The notes beneath the pieces were generated by a model. It saw only the letters and a list, made by a program, of their open reading frames with translations, had not been told where the DNA came from and did not search any database. From the NCBI RefSeq assembly GCF_017744045.1, contig NZ_JAGHRD010000005.1: a stretch of DNA of 64,000 nucleotides, one strand, 5' to 3'. Below are positions 1-8,136 of this stretch, piece after piece. Each line of letters begins with the position of its first letter. The first letter of the stretch is position 1. The DNA is from Pelagimonas sp017744045 (lineage in GTDB: Bacteria; Pseudomonadota; Alphaproteobacteria; Rhodobacterales; Rhodobacteraceae). The translations under genes and the position numbers were made by a program.

Positions 1-518
1 ATCCGAAAGTCGCCAGCGATGACCGCATCATCTCCAAGCACCTGACTGACAGCCAGGCTTTCGGGCACAAACCAATCGGACAGATGCGCGTCGATCTCAC
101 TTTCTTCTGGCCGAAGTTCGATCCGCAACATGGCCGAAGTCACCCGGACACCGGGCGCGTCCATGAGCCAATCTGTTGGAAACACGTTGAAATCCGAGGG
201 ATCAAACGGTTTATCCCCCAACCCGGGCATAAAGACCGTGTAGGTCACGAATTCGGTATGCTGTTCCCATTTCAGGGTGTGCTGGCCAATTTGGCCGGAA
301 TAATGCGTTGCCCCCGGCTGAGGATGCGCGGCCCCATAGCGGTCCAGCAAGGCCTTCAGATGATCCAGATCCAACGCACGATCGCGCGAAGCGGCATCCT
401 TTGGACGCTTGACCGCCAGAAACACCGCACGGCAAGGCGCGCTCAGCGACGGAAATGGCCGCGCATGCAGCTCATTCGCCAATTTATATCGCAGCGGGTG
501 ATCCTGGATCGGGGGCAT
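1..518 (-). CDS. DUF3422 family protein, 5' part only (runs off the window)
   Basis: The minus strand reads open from an ATG at 518 to the window edge, giving the first 172 residues. The start has the pattern typical of DUF3422 proteins: HPLRYKLANELHARPFP near residues 7-23, then a region with WEQHTEF and FNVFPTDWL. Full-length members are usually about 400-430 residues and end in membrane segments, so more than half is missing here. The family is widespread in proteobacteria and has no proven biochemical role; a membrane-anchored function is usually assumed. The divergent neighbour side (519-680) is short and AT-rich and may hold its promoter. Confidence 0.85.
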   Translation of the reverse strand, partial: MPPIQDHPLRYKLANELHARPFPSLSAPCRAVFLAVKRPKDAASRDRALDLDHLKALLDRYGAAHPQPGATHYSGQIGQHTLKWEQHTEFVTYTVFMPGLGDKPFDPSDFNVFPTDWLMDAPGVRVTSAMLRIELRPEESEIDAHLSDWFVPESLAVSQVLGDDAVIAGDFR

Positions 519-680
519 GGGTCAGTCCTTGCAGCGGCGCGATTTATCGCGCCAGTCTTGTCAGATAGCTGGAACATGCGAGGGATAGATAGGTTTTGTA
601 AAGACTAAATTTGTTGATTTTCAATAAGTTAGATGAATACATAAGTATACTGGCGCAAAATGCTGCGACATTTCCATTAT

Positions 681-1085
681 TTAGGCGACAGATTGCGGTT
701 GGTAGCGACTGATCATCACATAGTCTTTGCGTGGCCCTTTGACCTGCCAGCGGCAGCTCCATTGCGGCCAGGTGTCAAAGTCATAAGCGGCATCATACTG
801 GTCTGGATCGCACCAATGTGCGCTTTCGCCGCCCTTAGATGGGACCGTGTGAAAATACCGCCCATCTGAAAAGTAGACCCGCAGATCAGCGCCCCAACGG
901 TATTGGCGTTCCGATTGAAACGCCCCTTGTCCCGGAATCTGCAACTCACCCCGTTCAATATAAAGCGCCCCATCGTCCTGCGCGATCCATTCCGCCTGCC
1001 CCATAAATACTGCGCTTCCGCCGCCCTGATGCTGGATGTCACGCTGCAAACCCCAGGTGCCAAGGAAATCTGTCAAATCGCGCAT
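681..1085 (-). CDS. DUF6314 family protein
   Basis: This 134-residue soluble protein starts MRDLTDFLGTW and has the compact beta-rich look of DUF6314 proteins: FLGTW at the start, a run like GxAxW around residue 30, VYFSDGRYFH in the middle and a C-terminal WQVKGPRKDYVMISRY. I see no signal peptide or membrane segment. It resembles lipocalin or FABP-like small beta barrels that often start with a GxW motif, but that is inference. No catalytic residue is evident. It stands alone on the minus strand between the DUF3422 gene and a stretch of small ORFs. Confidence 0.75.
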   Translation of the reverse strand: MRDLTDFLGTWGLQRDIQHQGGGSAVFMGQAEWIAQDDGALYIERGELQIPGQGAFQSERQYRWGADLRVYFSDGRYFHTVPSKGGESAHWCDPDQYDAAYDFDTWPQWSCRWQVKGPRKDYVMISRYQPQSVA

Positions 1086-1249
1086 GTCATCTGCCTCTGC
1101 TTATCCGCTTTTGCCGGTTAGGGCTTTGTTTACATTTGCGACACAATTACCTCAAATCCTCCTTATTTGCGCCCATCTGAGACGGCATCAAAGGGAAGAG
1201 CCACACAGAATTGGCCACAAAACGAGCAGTCATGAAAGGGGATTCCCCG

Positions 1250-1414
1250 ATGTTTTCCATATTTGCCCGCAGCTTGTTCCTGCTGTCTGTCTGGATGCTG
1301 ACCGCCTCGGTTCAGCCATCCCCAATTGTCGAACCGCCCTTTGGTGAAACCCGTAGTTTCGCGGGTTGGACCTTGGATGAAGCACTGTTCTCCGTCTCTC
1401 TCCGACGTCTCTGA
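1250..1414 (+). CDS. possible small secreted protein, 54 aa
   Basis: From an ATG at 1250, preceded by AAGGGG about eight bases upstream, a short frame encodes a protein whose first 22 residues (MFSIFARSLFLLSVWMLTAS) look like a signal peptide or membrane anchor. The rest is a short tail with no recognised motif. An in-frame ATG at 1232 is the alternative start. Nothing ties it to a known family and it may be non-coding; the support is the ribosome-binding site plus the hydrophobic N-terminus. Confidence 0.3.
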   Translation: MFSIFARSLFLLSVWMLTASVQPSPIVEPPFGETRSFAGWTLDEALFSVSLRRL

Positions 1415-1523
1415 CCAATCTCGCCTCTCCACGAAACGGACCGCCAGCTGCTGGGTGGCCCTTTTGGTTTTCCCCCACACCTGTTAAACGCCGTCGAGAC
1501 CCAATCAGGACCCGAGGCCATTT

Positions 1524-1853
1524 ATGCTTGCAGCGTTTAATACCCTTGCTCTTTTGGTTTTGTTGCCTCTGGGTCTTTGGCGTCTGACGCGCCAGTCCGA
1601 ATGGGCCTTTTATCGCAAGGTTTCGAAGGCGCTGTTTGCCTTTTGGTTTCTTGGCACCATCGAAGTGGTCGCGATGAACCTCATGTGCGACGGCAACCTT
1701 CTTTATGGGCTGAACAATTGCGTGGCCATGCCCAAAGGGTTGGGAAATGTGTTGGCCGCCCTGGGCCTGTTCAGCATGGCGATCTCTGCCGCGCTTTGGA
1801 TCCTGGCCAGCATCGTCATGTTGGTCCGTGCTGCGCTTAACCGATCCAAGTAG
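1524..1853 (+). CDS. small integral membrane protein of unknown function
   Basis: A 109-residue protein with three or four hydrophobic segments: residues 2-19, about 35-53, and 72-104, the last long enough for one strong or two short helices. GAGG lies about eight bases before the ATG. Two cysteines (in MCDGNLL and NNCVAMP) lie in the loop between the second and third segments, which could face the periplasm and form a disulfide. I recognise no family. It precedes purB by 120 bases on the same strand, and I see no terminator between them. Confidence 0.6.
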   Translation: MLAAFNTLALLVLLPLGLWRLTRQSEWAFYRKVSKALFAFWFLGTIEVVAMNLMCDGNLLYGLNNCVAMPKGLGNVLAALGLFSMAISAALWILASIVMLVRAALNRSK

Positions 1854-1973
1854 GGTCAGCCCTAAAACCAGCCACAAGGGCAATCGGTCTCATGCCACGC
1901 CCCTTGAGACATTTGGGATGTCCGTTTATGACGCCTGCGCTGGCTGCTCACAACTCATGAAAAAGGTTCGCTG

Positions 1974-3281
1974 ATGATCCCCCGCTATTCCCGCCCCGAT
2001 ATGGTCGCCATTTGGTCGCCTGAAACCAAATTCCGCATCTGGTACGAGATCGAGGCGCATGCCTGTGACGCTCAGGCCAAGCTGGGGGTGATCCCACAGG
2101 AAAACGCCGACGCGGTGTGGAAAGCCAAGGATGTCGAATTCGACGTGGCCCGTATTGACGAGATCGAGGCCGTCACCAAACATGACGTCATCGCCTTTCT
2201 GACCCATCTGGCAGAGCATGTCGGTTCCGAAGAGGCGCGTTTTGTCCATCAGGGCATGACCAGCTCGGACGTGCTGGACACCTGCCTGAACGTGCAACTG
2301 GTGCGCGCCGCCGACATCCTGATCGAGGACATGCACAAGCTGCTCGCCGCGCTGAAAACCCGCGCGATGGAGCATAAACACACCGTGCGCGTTGGCCGCA
2401 GCCACGGCATTCACGCTGAACCCACCACCATGGGCCTGACCTTCGCGCGTTTCTATGCCGAGATGGACCGCAACCTGTCGCGCCTGCGCGATGCGCGTGC
2501 TGAAATCGCCACCGGCGCTATTTCCGGCGCGGTTGGCACATTCGCCAATATCGACCCCGCCGTCGAAGAGCATGTTTGCGAACAAATGGGGCTGGTGCCA
2601 GAGCCGATCAGCACGCAAGTTATTCCACGCGACCGCCACGCGATGTTCTTTGCCACTCTGGGTGTTATTGCCAGCTCGATTGAAAACGTCGCCGTTGAAA
2701 TCCGCCACATGCAGCGTACCGAAGTGCTTGAGGGTGCGGAATTCTTCTCGATGGGTCAGAAAGGCTCCTCGGCGATGCCGCATAAAAAGAACCCGGTTCT
2801 GACCGAGAATCTGACCGGTCTGGCCCGCCTGGTGCGCATGTCGGTGATCCCGGCGATGGAAAACGTCGCCCTGTGGCATGAGCGTGACATTTCGCACTCG
2901 TCGGTCGAGCGCGCCATTGGCCCCGATGCTTGTGTGACGCTGGACTTTGCCCTAGCCCGTCTGACCGGCGTGATCGAGAAAATGCTGATCTTCCCTGAGA
3001 ACATGTTGGATAACATGAACAAATTCCCGGGGTTGGTGATGTCTCAGCGCGTGCTTCTGGCCCTGACCCAAGCCGGCGTCAGCCGCGAAGACGCTTATGT
3101 CATGGTGCAGCGCAACGCCCTGAAGGTCTGGGAAGAGCGTGTCGATTTCCGCGAATTGCTGTTGCAGGACGCCGATGTTGTCAAAGCCCTGGGCGAAGAC
3201 GGCATCAACGAGAAATTCAACATGGATTACCACACAAAACATGTGGACACGATTTTTGCCCGCGTGTTCAACGAAGATTGA
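1974..3281 (+). CDS. purB: adenylosuccinate lyase
   Basis: PurB acts twice in purine synthesis. It releases fumarate from SAICAR on the way to IMP, and from adenylosuccinate to give AMP. The 435-residue length and order fit the bacterial short PurB type. The fumarase/aspartase superfamily signature GSSAMPHKKNP is at residues 264-274. TSSD is at 96-99 and GRSHG, with the likely catalytic histidine, at 141-145. The flexible signature loop carries the catalytic serine in the GSS triplet. It is a cytosolic homotetramer in the family. A strong terminator follows 22 bases after the stop, so purB is probably the last gene of its transcript. Confidence 0.97.
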   Translation: MIPRYSRPDMVAIWSPETKFRIWYEIEAHACDAQAKLGVIPQENADAVWKAKDVEFDVARIDEIEAVTKHDVIAFLTHLAEHVGSEEARFVHQGMTSSDVLDTCLNVQLVRAADILIEDMHKLLAALKTRAMEHKHTVRVGRSHGIHAEPTTMGLTFARFYAEMDRNLSRLRDARAEIATGAISGAVGTFANIDPAVEEHVCEQMGLVPEPISTQVIPRDRHAMFFATLGVIASSIENVAVEIRHMQRTEVLEGAEFFSMGQKGSSAMPHKKNPVLTENLTGLARLVRMSVIPAMENVALWHERDISHSSVERAIGPDACVTLDFALARLTGVIEKMLIFPENMLDNMNKFPGLVMSQRVLLALTQAGVSREDAYVMVQRNALKVWEERVDFRELLLQDADVVKALGEDGINEKFNMDYHTKHVDTIFARVFNED

Positions 3282-3303
3282 TCCTTGCGAAAAATGATAT
3301 TGG

Positions 3304-3329
3304 AAAGGCCGGGTCAAACCCGGCCTTTT
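3304..3329 (+). terminator. rho-independent terminator of purB
   Basis: An 11-bp perfect stem (AAAGGCCGGGT with ACCCGGCCTTT) with a three-base loop, CAA, runs into TTTTGCGTTTT. It starts 22 bases after the purB stop codon. Confidence 0.9.
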
Positions 3330-3401
3330 GCGTTTTGAACACGCGAATTTTGGGAAATCGCCTGGCTGTGATACTCTCCTGCCCAAACAGGAGGGAAAGA
3401 C

Positions 3402-3545
3402 ATGAAAGCAATTCTGATCAGTGCCGCCCTGACATTGGTTCCGGCCCTGGGCTATGCTCAATGTTCCAACCAACATGCCATGAGCTGCGCCGAAGGCATG
3501 GTTTATGACGAAACCACCAACAGCTGCAAAGCCGTTTCGAGCTAG
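3402..3545 (+). CDS. small secreted Cys-motif peptide, 47 aa
   Basis: A strong ribosome-binding site (AGGAGGGA) sits six bases before the ATG. The peptide begins with a clear signal sequence (MKAILISAALTLVPALGYA), probably cut after residue 19. The mature part is about 28 residues with three cysteines. Its core CAEGMVYDETTNSC matches the spacing of a motif (CTGGQVLETGSNSC) at the N-terminus of the TPR protein encoded 94 bases downstream. Two of the cysteines likely form a small disulfide loop in the periplasm. The function is unknown. It lies after the purB terminator and so needs its own promoter. Confidence 0.75.
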   Translation: MKAILISAALTLVPALGYAQCSNQHAMSCAEGMVYDETTNSCKAVSS

Positions 3546-3638
3546 AACGCGCGCCGGTTCTGGCAGAAATGTGATCTCTGGACCTGCCAAACTGTCATGT
3601 TAGCGTGATACCCAATCCACGCGGATAGGAGATATGTC

Positions 3639-4157
3639 ATGCGCTTGGCAGCTACGTTTTTACTTTGCTCTTCAGTTTCTGTTTTTGCTGCGGGCAGCGA
3701 TTGGACCGCGCCACCTCCGCCTCCGGATTGCACCGGTGGTCAGGTTCTTGAGACCGGCAGCAATAGTTGCGTTGATGCTCAGGACAGCCGGTTGGGGGAT
3801 CAGGAACGCTATGAGGCCGTGCGTGAATATGCCTATGACGAGGCCTTTGACGACGCGCTGACCGTTTTGGACGCCATGCAAGACCAAAAGGCTGATGGCG
3901 TTCTGACCTATCGCGGCTATATCGCGCGCAAAACCGGTGATCTGCCGGCGGCCATGACATGGTACGAACAGGCGCTTGAAACCAATCCCGACAACCTTTT
4001 GGCGCGATCTTATATGGGGCAAACCCTTGTTCTATTGGGAAAACCGCTGGAGGCCGAGGAACAGCTCAACGAAATAATCGCCCGCGGTGGCACCGGAACC
4101 TGGGCAGAAACCTCGCTGACCAAATCTTTGGCGACAGGGGAAACTTTTTCCTACTGA
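3639..4157 (+). CDS. periplasmic TPR protein with N-terminal Cys loop
   Basis: This 172-residue protein has a signal peptide (about residues 1-18, ending VFA), a proline stretch (PPPPP), and a 14-residue Cys loop, CTGGQVLETGSNSC. A helical domain follows with two or three tetratricopeptide repeats; the clearest run from GDLPAAMTWYEQALETNPDN to the next helix pair starting at LLARSYMGQTL. TPRs are protein-protein interaction modules. Its partner is unknown. The same Cys loop occurs in the small peptide just upstream, so the two may be functionally linked. Confidence 0.75.
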   Translation: MRLAATFLLCSSVSVFAAGSDWTAPPPPPDCTGGQVLETGSNSCVDAQDSRLGDQERYEAVREYAYDEAFDDALTVLDAMQDQKADGVLTYRGYIARKTGDLPAAMTWYEQALETNPDNLLARSYMGQTLVLLGKPLEAEEQLNEIIARGGTGTWAETSLTKSLATGETFSY

Positions 4158-4243
4158 GCGCCGCTTTGGCAAACAAGCTTAACGGGCCGGAAACCAATGC
4201 GCGGTAACTCTTGAACGCAACACCCGTGTTTATGAGGACCGCA

Positions 4244-5293
4244 ATGACAGCACTTGCCCTTCCCGGCCCCGTTGACCTTGTCCCTGCTGGATTGTCACGC
4301 AAAACCAAGGCTGCGATTGTCGTTCAGCTGCTGCTGAACGAAGAGGCGGATATTCCTCTCTCTGACCTGCCCGAAGAACAGCAGGCGGAACTCACCCTGC
4401 TTATGGGCAATATGCGCTATGTGGATCGCGAAACGCTCAACATGGTTATTGAAGAGTTTTCGAATGAGCTGGAACAGGTCGGGCTGTCCTTTCCCGGCGA
4501 TATGGCCGGGGCTTTGACGGCGCTGGATGGCAAGATCAGCCCACGCACCGCCATGCGCCTCAGGAAAGAGGCTGGGGTGCGCCAAACGGGTGATCCCTGG
4601 CAACGCATCAATGCCCTGGAAATCGAACGAATCGAACAGCTGGTCATGTCCGAGGCCACCGAAGTGGCCGCTGTCATGATGTCCAAGATCGATGTCGGTA
4701 AGGCAGCCCAAGTTTTGGCAAAACTGCCCGGTGACAAGGCGCGGCGCATTTCCTATGCGGTCTCGATGACCACCGGTGTGACGCCGGATGCCGTGGATCG
4801 AATCGGCCTGGCATTGGCCGCGCAATTGGACGCCGAACCGCCCAAGGCCTTTCAGGCCAAACCAGAGGAACGGCTTGGCTCGATCCTCAACTATTCCAAC
4901 TCCGCTGTCCGCGAGGAATTGCTGGGCGATCTTGAAAAAGAGGATGAGGAATTTGCCAATGCGGTGCGCAAAGCGATCTTTACCTTTGCCAATGTACCAG
5001 AGCGTTTGAACGCCATCGACGTGCCCAAGATCACGCGCGACGTCAAACCCGAGTCCCTTGCCACTGCGATCGCCGCCGCCTCTGGTGGGTCGGAAGAGGA
5101 ACAGCGCGCCGCTGACTTCCTGTTGGAAAACATGTCCAAACGCATGGCCGACAATATCCGCGAGGAGGCTGACGCCAAAGGCAGCGTGAAACCCAAAGTG
5201 GGTGAGAAAGCCATGAATGAGGTGGTCGGAGCCATTCGCGACCTTGTCTCGGTCGGAGAGATTGAGCTGCTCAATCCGGATGAGGACGAATAG
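4244..5293 (+). CDS. fliG: flagellar motor switch protein FliG-like
   Basis: FliG forms the rotor ring of the flagellar switch and contacts the MotA stator. The 349-residue protein has the family pattern: an N-terminal domain beginning LSRKTKAAIVVQLLL, a middle domain with alternating ARM-like helices (VAAVMMSKIDVGKAAQVLAK), and a C-terminal charged-helix domain with LENMSKRMADNIREE near its end. I chose the ATG at 4244, behind AGGA, giving MTALALPG; an ATG at 4232 and a TTG at 4211 are in frame. It is not inside a flagellar gene cluster in this window, although a flagellin gene lies 10 kb away. Confidence 0.88.
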   Translation: MTALALPGPVDLVPAGLSRKTKAAIVVQLLLNEEADIPLSDLPEEQQAELTLLMGNMRYVDRETLNMVIEEFSNELEQVGLSFPGDMAGALTALDGKISPRTAMRLRKEAGVRQTGDPWQRINALEIERIEQLVMSEATEVAAVMMSKIDVGKAAQVLAKLPGDKARRISYAVSMTTGVTPDAVDRIGLALAAQLDAEPPKAFQAKPEERLGSILNYSNSAVREELLGDLEKEDEEFANAVRKAIFTFANVPERLNAIDVPKITRDVKPESLATAIAAASGGSEEEQRAADFLLENMSKRMADNIREEADAKGSVKPKVGEKAMNEVVGAIRDLVSVGEIELLNPDEDE

Positions 5294-5371
5294 CGTTACG
5301 CTGCGACGCTTATTCTTGCTGATAGTTCAGCCAAGGCTTACATAGGGCTTCAATCTCACGAGGGGCCCGTT

Positions 5372-6310
5372 TTGGCAAAATCGAACAAGCAGAAACGCAG
5401 CCATGGCGGCTGGCAGGATCGGCTGGCGGATTATGTCCTTCGCGGGATAATCTGGACGGCTCTGCGGCTCCCGGTCAAAACCCGTCTCAAGCTTGTTGGG
5501 TGGGTTGTGCGTCGGCTGCTCTCTCCGCTTTTGGGGTGGCACAAACGGGTTTACGCGAATCTTGACCACGTTTGGCCGGACTGCCCCGCAGACAAGCGGC
5601 GCAAGATTGCGGATCAGGGCATTGATAATGTCGCCCGCGTTTTCATAGAAAACTATGATGTGCCCGAATTGTTGCAACGCGGGGCAACTGCCGGTTTTGG
5701 CGGCCCCGGTTTGGCGCATGTCGAAAAGGCCCGCGCCGAAGGGCGCCCCGTTCTGTTTATCACCGGGCATTTGGGGGCTGTCGAAGGCGCTCGTTGCGCA
5801 ATGGTGGCGCGCGGTTTTCAGGTTGGCGGGCTCTATCGACCACTGAGCAACCCGTTCTCAAACGCGCATTACGCCAAAAACATGCACCAGATTTGCGACC
5901 CGGTTTTTGAACAGGGGCGCCGGGGAACTATGGGCTTGATCAAACATGTCAAAAGCGGCGGCATGGCGGTTTTGCTGTTCGATCTGTTTAGCAGTGCGGG
6001 CGAAACCATTGATTTTCTGGGGCAACCTGCGCCCACACTCACATCAGCCGCAGATATCGCCTTGCGGACCAATGCGCTGCTTGTCCCATTTTTCGGTGTG
6101 CGCCATGATGATTTTTTCGGCTTCGATACCATATTGGAAACCCCAATCGAGCATGGCGATCCGCTGGACATGATGCGCGAGGCGACCCGCCGCCTAGAGG
6201 CGCGGATCGAAGAAAATCCCGGCCAATGGATGTGGATTCACCGGCGCTGGAAGCCCGAGCGCCAGGCCCGGCGTCAGCGCAAACGCGCTGCGGCGACAAC
6301 CGCGCCGTAA
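5372..6310 (+). CDS. lysophospholipid acyltransferase, LpxL/HtrB family
   Basis: A 312-residue protein of the lauroyl/myristoyl acyltransferase family, which adds secondary acyl chains to lipid A at the inner membrane. Visible features are a basic N-terminus, an amphipathic or membrane-associated stretch (about 25-55), the ITGHLGAVEG block (about residues 130-139, with the catalytic His-X4-Glu), GLYRPLSNP, and the C-terminal PGQWMWIHRRWKPE box typical of LpxL proteins. The best start is a TTG (GCGAGGGG-like site upstream), since no ATG lies near. Its last 37 bases overlap the end of the convergent DUF1223 gene. Confidence 0.85.
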   Translation: MAKSNKQKRSHGGWQDRLADYVLRGIIWTALRLPVKTRLKLVGWVVRRLLSPLLGWHKRVYANLDHVWPDCPADKRRKIADQGIDNVARVFIENYDVPELLQRGATAGFGGPGLAHVEKARAEGRPVLFITGHLGAVEGARCAMVARGFQVGGLYRPLSNPFSNAHYAKNMHQICDPVFEQGRRGTMGLIKHVKSGGMAVLLFDLFSSAGETIDFLGQPAPTLTSAADIALRTNALLVPFFGVRHDDFFGFDTILETPIEHGDPLDMMREATRRLEARIEENPGQWMWIHRRWKPERQARRQRKRAAATTAP

Positions 6311-6969
6311 TTGGGTTCCTGCAGGATCACGACGACCGGCTCACTGCCTTTCAGCGCAACCTCATGCTGATAGGTCCCCTGCCCGTCCCATTGATCAACC
6401 TTTTGCCAATCCTTGACGATATGGCTGTAGACCAGCGAGCGACCGGCGTTTTCACCACGCCCGATTGCGACTTCTTCGCTGGGTTTGTAGCGAATGATGT
6501 GAATGTCACAAGGTTCGCCCTGGCCCAAAGATTTCGCTGACAGCACCAAAGTATTCCCTTGGCGCGTCACATCCAGATCCACCTTTGGGGCCCGCGCTGC
6601 ATGTTTGCGGATCAGGTCCGTGACTTTCATTGGTTTTGATCCAACAACATCATCGGCCCCATTGATCACCATTTGAGGCGTGTAAATCGTGCGCCAGCCA
6701 CCGGCACGGGCATAGCCCTTTTGCCGCTTGGTGAACTTCGCTTGGGCAAAGCTGTCTTTCCAGCCGATATAGTCCCAATAATCTACATGCAGCGCCAGCG
6801 GAATCACGTCATCGCGCCCCGCCAATTCATGCAGCAAAGCATCGGCAGGCGGGCAAGATGAACACCCTTGCGACGTGAACAGCTCAACCAAAACAGGATT
6901 GTCCTGCGCCCATGCGGCGCTGGAAAACGCGGTGAAAACCGCCACTGAAAGAGAGAGGAGCTTGCGCAT
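6274..6969 (-). CDS. DUF1223 thioredoxin-like secreted protein
   Basis: The protein has 231 residues from the ATG at 6969. A signal peptide (MRKLLSLSVAVFTAFSSAAWA) is followed by the DUF1223 pattern: VELFTSQGCSSCPPAD, VDYWDYIGWKD, YTPQMVING. The CSSC pair in a thioredoxin-like beginning suggests a thiol-disulfide or peroxiredoxin-like fold in the periplasm, although no activity is established for the family. Upstream in-frame starts exist but would place extra charged residues before the signal peptide. The gene is convergent with the LpxL-like gene, and the two coding regions overlap at their 3' ends. Confidence 0.88.
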   Translation of the reverse strand: MRKLLSLSVAVFTAFSSAAWAQDNPVLVELFTSQGCSSCPPADALLHELAGRDDVIPLALHVDYWDYIGWKDSFAQAKFTKRQKGYARAGGWRTIYTPQMVINGADDVVGSKPMKVTDLIRKHAARAPKVDLDVTRQGNTLVLSAKSLGQGEPCDIHIIRYKPSEEVAIGRGENAGRSLVYSHIVKDWQKVDQWDGQGTYQHEVALKGSEPVVVILQEPNYGAVVAAARLR

Positions 6970-7283
6970 GTCGGACCTTTTTCTATCTCTGTCTCTTTGG
7001 TTTAAAAGAGAGTGGTAAAAGATTCCAATCACTCATTTGCGATGGGCCTGTGAAACTTTTGCCAGGTGCCCAGAGTTTCATCATAGGGTTTTCCGCTGTT
7101 TCGAACGGGTGGAGCGCTCGGATACCTTGGGCAACAAACCGCACAGGATTTGATCCATCTCGCGGGAAACCGCGCATTTGTGAACCAATTCATAGGGTTT
7201 GAAGCAAAGGGTCAGGAATTCCCCCCTAACAATTCGCGCCGCATCCCCCATGTTGTCATCAAGACAAGGAAAGGCCCGAGCCC
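6970..7283. other. 314-bp intergenic region, no gene seen
   Basis: This stretch separates the divergent DUF1223 gene and the 42-aa peptide gene, so it should hold both promoters. I found no palindrome, RNA gene or convincing coding frame in it. A 64-codon minus-strand frame lacks a ribosome-binding site and any family look. Confidence 0.5.
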
Positions 7284-7412
7284 ATGAAAATCATCACACT
7301 GATCCAAGCAGCCGCATTGCTGGTACTTGCTGTCATGGGTGCCTATGCCGGGTCCGAAGAGGCCAAAGGCGGCTGCCCCGGCCCCGAGCCAACCGCCTAT
7401 TGTGAGCTGTAA
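7284..7412 (+). CDS. small secreted peptide, 42 aa
   Basis: An AAGGAAAGG stretch precedes the ATG at 7284. The first 22 residues (MKIITLIQAAALLVLAVMGA) form a clear signal peptide ending AYA. The mature tail is about 19 residues, with two cysteines spaced C-x9-C in KGGCPGPEPTAYCEL. I know no family. The stop is seven bases from the stop of the convergent ccmG gene. Codon use and the signal peptide suggest a real gene, but the short length keeps confidence moderate. Confidence 0.6.
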   Translation: MKIITLIQAAALLVLAVMGAYAGSEEAKGGCPGPEPTAYCEL

Positions 7413-7418
7413 GGCGAC

Positions 7419-7988
7419 TTACTCGCTCTGGCTTGTCAGCGCCTTTTCCAAAGCCGGTAGAAACCGTTGTTCATAGTCAGAGCCGACCAGCGGCCCTGTA
7501 AAGCGGAACAGAACCTTGCCCTGCCCATCTACGATAAAGGTCTCGGGCGGCGCGGTTACCCCCCAATCAATCGCAGTGCGGCCCGGCGGGTCAAAGGCCA
7601 CCGCCATAAACGGATTTCCACCCTCGCCTAGAAACCGTTGGGCCTGGGCTGTTTTATCTTTGAAATTCACCCCGGCAATGCGCAGCCCATCCGCCTGCAT
7701 TTTCATCAGGTTGGGATGTTCCACCCGGCAAGGCGGGCACCAACTGGCCCAGAAATTCACCAGGGTCACTTCGCCCGAGCTTAGCATCTCTTTGGTCACA
7801 GGGTCATAGCCATCCAGGGCTACCTCGGTCACAGCAGGCGCCGGCTGGTTGATAAAGGCCGAGGGCAGTTCACGTGTGTTTCCACGTTGCATGCCGAAGT
7901 AAACAAGCGCCGCGAATCCCATAAAGATCAGCGGAGGCAGGATCATCAACAAAGGAACCCCGCCCTTTTTCCCCTCTTGCTCAGACAT
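7419..7988 (-). CDS. ccmG: thiol:disulfide interchange protein CcmG/DsbE
   Basis: CcmG is the membrane-anchored periplasmic thioredoxin that keeps apocytochrome c cysteines, or CcmH, reduced before heme attachment. The 189-residue protein has one N-terminal membrane segment (about residues 11-33) and a thioredoxin fold with the active site WCPPC, the two cysteines at 84 and 87, and a cis-proline region APPETFIVD. The ATG at 7988 overlaps the end of ccmD by eight bases. It is the last gene of the ccmABCD-ccmG run; ccmE, ccmF and ccmH are not in the window. Confidence 0.95.
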   Translation of the reverse strand: MSEQEGKKGGVPLLMILPPLIFMGFAALVYFGMQRGNTRELPSAFINQPAPAVTEVALDGYDPVTKEMLSSGEVTLVNFWASWCPPCRVEHPNLMKMQADGLRIAGVNFKDKTAQAQRFLGEGGNPFMAVAFDPPGRTAIDWGVTAPPETFIVDGQGKVLFRFTGPLVGSDYEQRFLPALEKALTSQSE

Positions 7989-8136
7989 TCTTCTGCCGCT
8001 CCTCGATTTCGGCCAGATAGGCTTTGACCTTGCGGGCGCGGCGGATCGACAGGGCGACAAGCGCTACGATCAACACAATCGACACCGCATAAGATGACAG
8101 CACCGCATCGGCGTATTTTCCCAGATCAGGCATCAT
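7981..8136 (-). CDS. ccmD: heme exporter protein CcmD
   Basis: This 51-residue single-pass membrane protein (MMPDLGKYADAVLSSYAVS...) has one hydrophobic helix at about residues 13-31 and a basic tail (RRARKVKAYLAEIEERQK), the standard CcmD layout. CcmD stabilises the CcmABC complex with holo-CcmE. Its ATG overlaps the ccmC stop (ATGA) and its end overlaps ccmG, so translation is probably coupled through the operon. The usual length is about 45-70 residues. Confidence 0.92.
   Translation of the reverse strand: MMPDLGKYADAVLSSYAVSIVLIVALVALSIRRARKVKAYLAEIEERQKNV

Noticed and set aside
1926..2897. 323-codon open frame antisense to purB
   Set aside because: It mirrors the purB coding frame and is a by-product of its GC-rich codons; no ribosome-binding site and no family look.
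6983..7177. 64-codon minus-strand frame upstream of the DUF1223 gene
   Set aside because: No ribosome-binding site, no hydrophobic or family pattern; likely chance.
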